From Siphonodentalium dalli (taxonomy: Eukaryota; Mollusca; Scaphopoda; Gadilida; Siphonodentaliidae): 64,000 bases of DNA. Of the stretch, positions 43,101-55,100 are shown in pieces; the stretch's first letter is position 1, and the number at the start of each line of letters is the position of its first letter. Below the pieces are notes generated by a model. It made no database searches. It was given only the letters and a program-made list of their open reading frames with translations, and was not told where the DNA came from. The stretch spans positions 176,736,556-176,800,555 of the forward strand of contig CP136067.1 in assembly GCA_032622095.1 (NCBI GenBank), given 5' to 3'. The translations under genes and the position numbers were made by a program.

Positions 43101-46100
43101 ATTTGGAATTAGAAGAGCCACCTATCTTGTTAGATCATGCCATGAATCTCTACTCTACCCAACAGAACGGCCCTGTGCCAATGCATTCTCTTATATATGC
43201 GAGTCGACCATAGGTCGCCTCGCATATATAAGAGAATGCATTGGCTTAACACATTAAAAATTATAAAAATAAAAATAAAAATTATAAAAATGGTAAAAAA
43301 GTGTTAAAAAAAGTTTTTTTTAAGGCCAATGCATTCTCTTATATATGCGAGGCGACCTATTGTCGACTCGCATATATAAGAGAATGCATTGGCACAGGGC
43401 ATAACTGTAACCATCACAATGTGGTCAATGAGCCGGTTCCAATGATATCCATATTTGTATGGTGTTATTGAGACAGACGGAAGATATTTTAGGCTGTTGA
43501 AGCTTTATTTGGGCATTTTTGGCCGTTTTGTTGGGTAAAGTATTAACCCTTACGTTTGATGCATGCTCTCTCTAGCCAACCCAAGCAAGCTTCTGACAGA
43601 TAATCCTGTTTCTGTATGTTCCAGGCCAATTTTTTTGTGAAACCTTTATTAATTTTATTCAGATTCTAATGTATAAAATAACACATTTGGAATTAGAAGA
43701 GCCACCTATCTTGTTAGATCATGCCATGAATCTCTACTCTGCCTAGAGATCATATTCCACCAGTATAAAACCTTGGATCTTTTAGATATTTTGACAGGGA
43801 ACCTTGGGAAGTAAGTTAAAAAATAACACGTGGAATATATTTTCTTAGTTATTATCTGTTCCTTAATAATGTACTTCACTGTAGGTGAAGGTCCTAACTC
43901 GAAATTTCTCTATTTAAGTGACTTTGAGAGTGATTTTGCTTTGCATCGCATACAATTATGGAATTTCTACTGGGTAATTAATTCAATGTTTATTGAGATA
44001 TATCGACACAGAAAAGTCACAGAAAAGCATACAATTTTGAGTTGGAACCTTCACCTTCAGTGAAGTACATTAATAAGGAACAGATAATAACTAAGATAAA
44101 TTTCCCCGCATTATTTTTCGACTTTATAAGGTTCCTTGTCAAACCTTCAAAAAGTTCCAAGGTTTTAAAAATTGTACTGGTGGACTAAGATCTCTACGGG
44201 CATTTGATCTACTGTGTTGTTTGACATAGAATTATCTATCCATTTATTTCATATACAGTAATGCCCTAAGTAATCGACCTCTTAACCACAGCAAAATTAT
44301 GGGTAACTTTTCAGGATTTAGTCGGAAATATGGCTTGTTGCCATTCATACTCAGTGAGAGCTTTCCGATGGATGGCTACAAGCCATATTTCCGACTAAAT
44401 CCTGAAAAATTACCCATAATTATGCTATGGCTAAGGAGTCGATTATTTAGGGATTACTATACATGTGGTGGGGAATGCGTGGGTTGGTGTTTATAGGGAT
44501 AGTTTGTGCTCTTGCATATTGAGTTTTCCTTGCTTCTAGAATCCTACTTATACTGAGAGGTTGAATATGAATATGGGCCACCTATGATTTAAATTCATTT
44601 AATACATTGCACTAGATGTGTACTCAGTATTTACTTGTATGGACTTAACTGTCTAGAAACATATGGGACATGTTGACCCTTGCTAAATACAAATGTATAA
44701 GTTACAGGGACGTGGTTAGAGGGTCCCCATTGGGGTGTGTCCACCTTGAAATTTCCAACTGCAAAAACCCCACCTTGAACTAGACCAAACTCCCAGGTTC
44801 ACAGAATTCGATCTGTGCCCCCCCCCCCCCCCCAACTGGTACCCTCAAAATTTCCAACTGTTGGAAATTTCCAACCTGACTCCCCCTCCCCCCATAAGGT
44901 TGAAAAATTCCAACTGATGGCCATTTCAGACCGAACTTTTGACCAAATGTCGAAAAATATGCTACTGTTGCTTAAAAAAAAAAATTCCAACTATTTATTG
45001 GTTAGAAAATCAAACAATGAGAAAAATGTTAACAAAAATGTGGTGTAAAATTTCCAACTAATGAGTTAGGTATGAAATCTCCAACTGTTACACAAAATAA
45101 CATTTTGACCAACTTTGTGGGCGGGGTAAACACCCATCTCCAATTACTGTATTCAAGGTTGAAGCCTAAACTCTTTTGCAAGCCATATTCTTGTTTTAGA
45201 TAAAGTTTATAATGTTCGGAGTAAGAAGTGTCACCCGTAAAATAACATATTGTTAAAGGCACGGGTGGCGTTCGTTTCAGAAATATTCATATTTGTTCAA
45301 ATCGCCATCAACAGGAGGAATATTAAAATATATATAGTTTTGTTCATATGCCAAACATAATCAGCGTGTAAATAGTATATTGTTGTCAAGACGTACGATG
45401 GTGTACGTAAACAAGAACCTGCCTGTGTTACAGAAGTTTTGCTTCTGTTTACATAACAAGCACAATTCTATTGGGTTAATCACACACAAATGATATAAAC
45501 GCTCTTTATTATTTCCATATCAGGAAAACAGTAACAAACTAGAGGTGTGACTGTCCCAATGGGACTAAGGATACCCCCCCCCCCCCCCTGTGTTTTTAAA
45601 ATAATAAGATGTTTCACATGTCAGTAAACATTTAGTTAAAATAATAAAATAACAGTTCCCATTGCAGGTGCACAAACCTAACCGTAATCTTAAACCTATT
45701 GACCGAAAAATGTAGGAATAAAAGCTCGGACAAAATTATGCATTTTGCAAAAATGTTCTAAGTCGAAAAAGGCGAATAACTCCACAAAAAAAGTCGGACA
45801 GACATCATAATCGCAGGTGCACAGGTTCTCATGGTACTAAATATCAGTGCCAAGATTAAAAAACATTGACCTAAAAATGTAGAAATAAAAGCTCGGACAA
45901 AATTAGGCATGTTGCAAAATAATGTGTAAGTCAAAAAATGGGAATAACTCCACCAAAAAATGCCGGACAGACGTCATAATCGCAGGTGCACAGGTTCCCA
46001 TGGTACTAAATGTCTGTGCCAAGTTAAACAAAATTGACCTAGAAATGTAGGAATAAAAGTTCGGACAAAATTATACATGTTGCAAAAAATTTCTAAGTCG

Positions 46101-49100
46101 AAAAATGGGGAATAACTCCAACAAAAAAGTCCGACAGACGTCATAATCGCAGGTGCACAGGTTCCCATGGTGGTTGATGCCTGTGCCAAGTTTCACGGAA
46201 ATTGATCAAAAATCAGCTGAGAAAAACTCCGGACAAATTTTTGTCCACGGACAGACGGACGACGGACGGACGGACGGACAAGCTGACTCCAGTATACCCC
46301 CCCCCTAACTTCGTTGCGGGGGGTATAATAACGCTCTTTATGTTTACCATATCCGGATCTAAACAAAAGCCAGGTTCTGTAACGTTTTTTGCTTTTGTTT
46401 ACATAACAAAGGAAAAACATTTGACAATAACATACTGTTTATGCCATATTTCTTATTAGTATAAGAACAAAGTCTGTCCATATTTTATTATTCTTTCAGT
46501 TTATGGCGGTTTTTGACGGAGGTGAATATTTTAACAGCATACCCACCGGCAACGCCGCCCGTATCTTTAATATAGAGTTTTCTATCTATTCTTGCTTTAT
46601 TTACATGTACAGTATCTCAATGATGCAGAGGAACACTAACAATTTGGCAACAAAAGTACCCTCGTTTGGTGAACCATATATAAGAGAATGCACTGGCTTA
46701 CAAGTTCAAGGGAAATATTGTTAGGCCAATGCGATCTCTCATATATATGAGGCTCCCTATGGGAGAGTCTCGCATATATAAGAGAAAGTATATTGGCACA
46801 GGGTTTTCAGGAAGCTCCAGTAAACCTAGTTTGTGTCATTTGTGGTTTCTCACAAAACATTTTATAAATGTTTATATACAAATAATATGCTGCTGTTGTT
46901 ATTGTTGTTGTTGTATTTGGCCCGAACAATGAACAGTTTAATATACCATTAAAAGGGTACTCTACATTAAATCCGGCCATTTATGGGACCATCTTCTTTT
47001 ATACTCAACAGAATATAGGCAACAAATAAATTAATTTGAGCCATGGATTAAAGCAAAATTCACTCATGTGCTATGTGAACGATGCTAACAATTATAATGA
47101 AAATAAATTTATGACTGGAGCCATAATTACCATGTTTGCATCGTTCATAGAACATATGATTGTATTTTGCACTAATCCATGACTCAAATTGATTCATTTG
47201 TTGCCTATATTCTGTTGAGTATAAAAGAAGATGGTCCCATAAACGGCTGAATTTAGTGTTCAGTGCCTCTTTAAACTCTCCAAATTAGAGTGTCTAACAT
47301 CTGATTTCATTTGATAACATATAATCTCAACAAATGACATACTCTTCTAGGTTTTTTGTGTGGCATATGCTAATGATGAAGAAATGATGGCACAGTGCAC
47401 CTGCATAAAAATAATGAACGTTTTTTTGAAGATTAGCCATTGATACTTAGCTTATCATTTTCTTGCATGCTTCTCATTTTAGATCTGAGATGACCCTTTG
47501 ATGGGTATACTTCTAATTTATCACATAAGTCAAGCAGTTTCCACAGCCTCCACATAATTACAATAAAATTAACACTTTCTATAGTAAATGGATTCTCCCA
47601 TTCAGTTATGAAAGGATACATTGGAAGAGTCCCTCCTTCATTTGGAGGGTTGTTCAGAATAAATTAGCAGATGACAGTATAATGAAAAGATAATACAAGT
47701 GCAGAAGAATGCATATTTATTGGAGGGAAATGTTCAGATATTAAGTTCAGTTGTTTGTTTAAAGGTACTTAATCCGATCAGGCGGTCCCCATATCATCAA
47801 GATACAACAGCAACAACAACAAAAACATTTCTTCAAAATACCCTTTAGTTATCAGAATCGATTAATTGCAACAAAATAATTCTAACCACTATCAACTGCC
47901 GTATCAAATTTCTCAAAATGTGTTATTTATCAGCATTTTGTTCAATGAAATATGGCCGCATTATCACTTGAGTATCCACTGTGTGGGATAGCATCACTAA
48001 ACTCACCCTCTGGGGACCTCATTCTGCAAATGACAGACGTACTATTTGCAGGCTTGGTCACGACCCTGTCCCCAAACACCCTTATCAGAACATCCCTGAC
48101 AGAAAATTTACAAAAATCAGCAGGCATTCTTTGCCAGGACATTCAGTTGAAATGCACTCAAAGTAGAAATGTTACAAAATGCAGTGTGAGTGTGTACGCC
48201 ACAGTGTAGCCACTGCACTTTATAAATAATGATTACAAGGGCAGGCTTCTCTAACCAGTAACTCTTGACTCTGGGCAATTCAATTTTGCACCTGGAGTAT
48301 TCTAGCTGATCTTAAATAACACCGTCCTGTAAAAGCCAGCTTTGGTCACTAGGACGTAACAACTACAGATACAGGTACCCCCCCCCCCCCCCCCAGATAC
48401 AGGTACCCCCTGACTACATGTAGACATTGTAGTGTTCAAATTATTGTAGCTTCGATCTGAAACTCTTAACTGCTGTTGTTCGCTAATTAAATTTCTAACT
48501 AATAACCCTTTCATGACAGGAGCTGCACTGGTGCGGCATTGAATATCCTGTGCCAGTGCATTCTCTTATATATGTGAGTCTCCCATAGAGACCCTCGCAT
48601 ATATAAGAGATATGTGTGAGGCGCCCTATGGGAGACTCGCATATATAAGAGAATGCATCGGCACAGGGATTTTGCAAAAATTCAGGAAGCTCCAGTCATC
48701 AAAGGGTTAACAAACATTGGGGGAAGGGGTGAGAGACATTCATCTCCAATTTATAGCTGTTGCAATTTAACCCTTTACCCAACAGAAGGGCCCTGTGCCA
48801 ATGCATTCTCTTATATATGCGAGTCGACCATAGGTCGCCTCGCATATATAAGAGAATGCATTGGCTTAACACATTAAAAATTATAAAATTGTTAAAGAAT
48901 GTAAGAAAAAATGGTAAAAGGTGTTAAAAAAAGATTTTTTTTAGGCCAATGCATTCTCTTATATATGCGAGGCGACCTATGGTCGACTCGCATATATAAG
49001 AGAATGCATTGGCACAGGGCATAACTGTAACTATCACAATGTGGTCAAGGAGCCGGTTCCAATGATATCCATATTTGTATGGTTCTATTGAGACAGACCG

Positions 49101-52100
49101 AAGATATTTTAGGCTGTTGAAGCTTTATTTGGCCGGTTTTGGCCGGTTTGTTGGGTAAAGGGTTAACCTGGAAGATGGCTAGCCCGCTAACACCCCCTCT
49201 AAATGAACATCCTCTAGACATGACCCTGCCCCCCTTCCACCATGTGAACATGTCCCTGATATAACATTGACAACTATAAACAAGGACACTCAGTTGAAAT
49301 GCACTCAAAGTAGAAATGTTACAAAAAACAAAGTGAGCCTGGTGTGCCACTGCACTTACTGCTGGTATAAATAATGCATACAAGGGCGGGCTGACCCACC
49401 AATAAAGCAGATTGAAGACTAGCCAACCCTGGGGCTTATCAATTGACTGAGTCATGCGTGTACATCTCATCGCTGTGTCAGCACACCCTAACTAATTTGG
49501 CGTGGGTGCACTGTGGGTGAGGCAGAATATTTATAGTCAGGATGTTGGCATTTGAAGTAACAGATGCTTTTTTCTTCATATTAAGCTAACAAGATTGCAC
49601 TTGGCCTCAAGTGAAAACCACTACACTATATTAACTATTATAGAAATGTGAAAAACGTTGAGCTTTTGAAGGGTGCAGCTTGTACATGTGACAACTACCG
49701 GGTATGCACATGTCAAACTTAACAAATGTGCTTTAAAGGTTCATATCCTGTTTGAACCGGGATATACATGTAACTCTATGCTTGGGTGATTAGATATACA
49801 AACAAGAAATCTCACTAGTTATTTTCAAGCATTTTGTATTCAGGATTCCAAACCTCCAGTTATATGACAACATATTTTTCATTAAAATCTAATTTGCTGA
49901 TGGCTTTGTCTCAATTAAAATTCATTTGAATACCTCATATATTACCTTAATGAATGTTACCTTAATGAAATTGTTATTGTCCCTCTAAATTGTCAAAAAC
50001 ATTTAAACTATGAGTATAAAATTCTCTGACTACTAATATAGTTGCTTGAAGGTCCTATATCTCGACTGAGGCCAAAACAAACAACTTCTCTGTTTCCGAT
50101 AACATTGGATAATTTTCCAGACAGACAGGCAGGGATTTTATTTTTTTTACATTTTTTTATAAAAACCTTTCAGCTGTAAGCAATATAATAGTGTAGTCAC
50201 GGTCCTATGAAATATGGTAGATCAATGTGTATTGAAAATGAGCCAAGAATTGGATAAAAACATGCTGTCCCTTGAATTCATTCACTCTGCAGCAAGATCT
50301 TACCAGCTTTGAGCTCAATAACGGACTTATTTTTGCTTTTGGGATTGGGAAACATTATAAATATTCACATTGACACTCTAATAGGTAACTATAGACTAGC
50401 CTTTTGGAGAAAATTGAAAAATATAATTGAGGCAGGCAAGAAAATCTCAGCCAGGCAGGGTATCCGAAACAAAGAGGTTTTTTTTTTTTTGGCCTGAAAC
50501 ATATTATTTTATTCACTGTTATTTTTAACATGTTACCCATTTGCCATGTTACCCCCATTTTTCGCTGTTATTTTTTTTAGCATGTTATCACCCCCAATTT
50601 ACCAGTAACTTTTAATAATTTCTTCGATTTATGATTTTATGCGCTTCTGTATTTTTATAACGTCTAACATATAGTTCTACTGTTTTGATTATGACCATAA
50701 TTGGGTGCTTTCACACAAAGGGTTGCTAAAATCTGACCACATGGGGTGAAAATAAACTTCCTAGTTTGGAAACTTTCTCTGGATTTTTTGATGGAGCCAA
50801 CATTGAAAGATCATATTCAGATTGTTTCAGGGCTACAAATAACACATTTGTTTTGCTCTGGTCATATTCGCATTAGAAATAAATAAAAATTATTGAAACC
50901 AAACTTTAGTTAAGAATTTTCTGAACATAAAAATACAACAATTTTCATAAAATGGAACAGGATATTACTTAAAACTAACATTGGGCTATACAATTGTCGA
51001 CCCGCTCTTCAGATTTATTTTGAAAAATAATCACTATGAAGCCCATAAATGAAAACAAATTTCTTACAACACATATCTACCACCAATAGTTCTCAACAGT
51101 TTTTGCAAAATGCAAGCTATTGTACACATTATGTCTTCTGATTGAAGAGCAGTGTATGGGACAGATGTGAAAGTAAAATAATCTTGATCCAATTGTATCC
51201 TCTCGAGATATGGGCAGTCCTTGGAAAATAGTCAATTTTTAAGTGTTAGGTTCTGGAGGGGACATATTTTTGGACAATCAAAATGAGGCCTAAAATGAAC
51301 AGTCGACATGTCATACAGTATAAATGTAGTTCAATTGTTGCACACACATAGTGCTCATATAAATATTGGTTTGAATAGACAAGGATTCCTCAGAAAAGAC
51401 TGAGGCGTGGATTTGAAACATACCAAACGCTGACCTCCATCTTGTAAGTATTTGACAGGCATATACATTGAACAGGCAATAAATTCTCTTACATTTCTAT
51501 ACATTTAACATATTAGCAGTTCTAGTTGATAACTATGTCTTATTTCAAGCATTTATAATGTGTACATTGTACAACACATTGGAATTTATGTTTATGGAGA
51601 GGACATTTTTTGGACAACTTTCTCCTGAGCCCGACTCAAGGGAAGGTGGACTTATTGAAGAAATTATCTTGTTTTCTTCTAAATAGCACATGTCTGATTT
51701 TGATGTCCATACAAACTTATTAGAACCAGCATTTTTCATGAAATTTATCAACACATCTCGATTTTCATCACTCTTTTCCTTCACATCTCCTGTATACCAC
51801 ATGTCATCATATATGGCGGCAACCCAGCAATTGGGTCCTGGTTCAATGTTTTCTAGAGTACACATAGCATGTTCATCAGAAATATCATTGTCATGTTCAT
51901 CAGTTAGATCATCAGTAACTTCAATTTTGTGTTTGTCACTAGTGTCCTTTTCTATTTCCAGTGATGCAATTTTCCATTTACTAATGGTGTTAACCTATTC
52001 ACAAGATTTCGAATCACTTTGTAAACAAGCTACATAGAAACACTGATGAAAGGTCTCTGACTTTGATGGATGATGCATATGTAAAACCTTAATATTGTGC

Positions 52101-55100
52101 GTGGTCATGGTTCCCTTAACTGGCTTAATGTTACAATTTATTTCAATGCATAATAGAATTTCCTGTCAGAATTCCAGTATTTAATGTTTTTGAATCACAG
52201 GGGCCTGTAACGCGCTACGCTGTCCACCCCCCTTCTGCATTCCCCTATATGCCAATGCTATACGCGCCTTCTTCATGTTAATAGTACTATACAAAGTCCT
52301 TTATGTAGTACTATTAACATGAAGCAGGCATGTATAGCATTGGCATATAGGGGCAATGCAAAAAGGGGGTGGACAGCGGAGCACGTTATAGCCCCTGTGG
52401 TATTTAACCATGGCACCAAGACCATCAGAAACATTGTTCCCATTAGAGGCCTCAAAATAGTTATGGCTATAGTGAGTTCACATTCAGATGGCCTTCTTGA
52501 TAGAAAATAGAATGATCTCTTTGATCTGTACTGCACAACAGTTCAAAAATTCATCAACATGCTGGTTTGCATATTGTTGTTTAGGTCAGCATATTAAAGA
52601 AAGCTTCAGGAAATGATGTACGGCATCAGTCGTTGGTTAAGTCATCGGACACGAAAACATATGATATAATGTTGGTAATCTTTCCTGAAGTATCAGATGC
52701 ATTTACATAGAACATGATTGGATGTAGAGTTGCCTGTGTGTGCAACCAATGGGCATTTTCCACCTCATCTCGTTCTTGGCATGACAAATTAGTGAGCCCC
52801 CCCCCCCCCCCCCCCCCCACCAAAAAAAGTTAAAGTTTAGAAAAACATACCGGTACCTTAGTTCTTGATTTCACGAATTCATTTTGGAAATATGGCTTGG
52901 CTACAGGGTTGGTGATTTATTTGATTTAAATCAGATTTATTTGATTTAAATCGATTTTTTGGATTTTTTTCTAATTGTTATGAAAATATGCAATTGTGCA
53001 ATGTCTTTGATAAATGAAGGTTTTAAAAGGTGTTGCTTATTATATCCAAGGCTGGATTAATCAAAATTCTTTTATTATTTATTATTTTTTGTATAACTAC
53101 AATGTATCAAGCACAAATAACATGGTAGAACAGATATAGCGACCATGTACTTTAATTATGCATACACTTAGGTCCATGTAAGTTCCAATGTTGTGATATC
53201 TGGATAGGTAAACCTGTGCTTAAAGATTTACTTATAAATTCTGATAAATTTAGTAAATTTTAGCTGAGAACTGAATATATTATCAATCACCTTTGCTCCT
53301 CGGTGACTTGAGGACATTCATGTAATCACACCATATATCAAGTATGGACATTAGACAACTAGATGATGGCAGAGTATATGGTAGAATTACTTGGTTGGCA
53401 TTTACATGTATGGCAATCAGAAAAGGAAAGGAAATTTAATAGTGTAATGAGGAGTGCTGAATCTGATTGTAGTTACAAATAACCCGAACAGGCCGTTGCT
53501 GGAGCAGTAATCACAGAACCATGCAGTATGCCTGTTTCTATAGGGTTGACAATTACTGCACAATTTCATATCTATTATCCAATTTTGTATATTGTTTAAT
53601 CATAATCATGTTATAGTTTACAAAAAACCTTGTTAGATATTGCAAATTCTTGACATATGCAATCATTTCAAAAAATTTGATTTAAATCAATGATTTTTTT
53701 GAAAAAAATCATTGATTTAAATCTTGATTTAAATCAGCCAACCCTGCTTGGCTAATAGATTTACAGTGAGGAATACTGAATCGCATATAATCATGAATCA
53801 TATAATCATAATTCATCTAAATTGGATAGATCATCTCACTCATGCTTTCAGAATTAAGAAGGGTGACATTAGTCGTGATTGGGAGTTAGGAACAAAAGAT
53901 TGAGTCACTCAATTCAATCATTGTCCAAAAAAGTGTCCTCTCCAGAACTTTGTACTATATCATAATAATATTGGACATCAGTTAGATGACAATCACGTAT
54001 TACTGTAATAAGGCCATATACTCCAGGTAAGTTATTTCTGTGTATTTGCTAATGCTTTCATGTCATATGGACCAACATTCACCTTCATTTGTCCAACTTA
54101 ACTCCTCATTTGAATTATAATTTTCTGGTTGGGAGAAGATTTCATTAGATTATGGTGCTGAAATTATTTATTAAGGCCAGAAATAAGGATTACTGGGTCA
54201 TATCCACATTCTGGGTGGGATAAAACATTATTTTCTATGAATTCCATAAAACTATAGCTCTTGATATGTCAGTCATGAAATAGGTTCTGGAGAGGACATG
54301 TGTTTTGGACACCAATCTGACAGATATTAAAGACAATAACCAATTAACAGCTAGCAATGGATGGTCAAGCCAATCGAATAGGGATGCTATGGCTAACCAA
54401 AAATTAATTTTGAGTTACCTGTCTATTAGATTGAAATTTTCCAATAGTTCTGGAGAGGACACATTTGGACGGAAAATTTTAGCCTGACAGTCGAGGACAG
54501 ATATTATCTAAACAGCTCATCTCTCAAGCAAAATTTATGTTTAAACGTATTTGCATTCACGTTCTGAATTTTGCCTACCAAAATGGGTTATATATTTCCC
54601 TAATTTGTAACTGTGTGATGCTGCATTTGGAACGAGGAGGTCATGGAAAAGATTGGACGGAATCTAATCTGTGACACATAATGCTGAATATCTCCAGAAC
54701 CAACAATGATAGACTCATGAAATTTTCACAGTTGCTAGATGCTAGATCTCTCTCACACAATATGCAGAGGATACATGGAAACCTCAAAAGACTAATGAAT
54801 AACAAGTCTGTGAAAAGATAGAAAATTTCTGTGTCCACTGAAAAATTGTTAAAATAGGGTTGATAAGAGCTCCTTTAGCAGAATAATTGAGTGCAAAGTA
54901 TTGATGCAATTTTTGTAGGATATCTAGCCACCAAACTGTAATTCTGAGTAAGATTTAGCATATCATAGTATGTTCCCTCTATCTTATAGGCAGAAAATCT
55001 GCTCAATAAAAAAAGCAACCCTTTATGTGAAAGCACCCAATTATGTCTTATATTTGCAATTGTATTTTATGTTTAACATGTCAAGCGTTTTAGAGCACTT

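Larger units (their letters stand above)
42672..43741 (+). repeat. Three copies of a ~180-bp unit separated by MITEs
   Basis: GCATGCTCTC...CCAACCCAAGCAAGC to CATGAATCTCTACTCT at 42672-42815 (right end lost to a family C element), 42974-43155 and 43558-43741. Family C and family A elements occupy the two junctions. Confidence 0.88.
50701..55040. mobile_element. 4.3-kb terminal-inverted-repeat element, decayed
   Basis: TTGGGTGCTTTCACACAAAG and complement CTTTATGTGAAAGCACCCAA form ~27-bp inverted ends (one mismatch); the flanking CATAA/TTATG also pair. Family not assigned. It contains a relic coding segment (51545-51994), a foldback, a hAT-like insertion and scattered TCTGGAGAGGACA motifs. The long second half (53755-55013) has only short open frames. 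Confidence 0.68.

Noticed and set aside
49045-49470. 141-residue minus-strand open frame
   Set aside because: Half of it is the family A right end (GLAGNKPAKTG-like reading of TTGGGTAAAG); no family resemblance.
52273-52536. Open frames over 52.2-52.5 kb on both strands
   Set aside because: Produced by the 200-bp foldback, so both strands read similarly.
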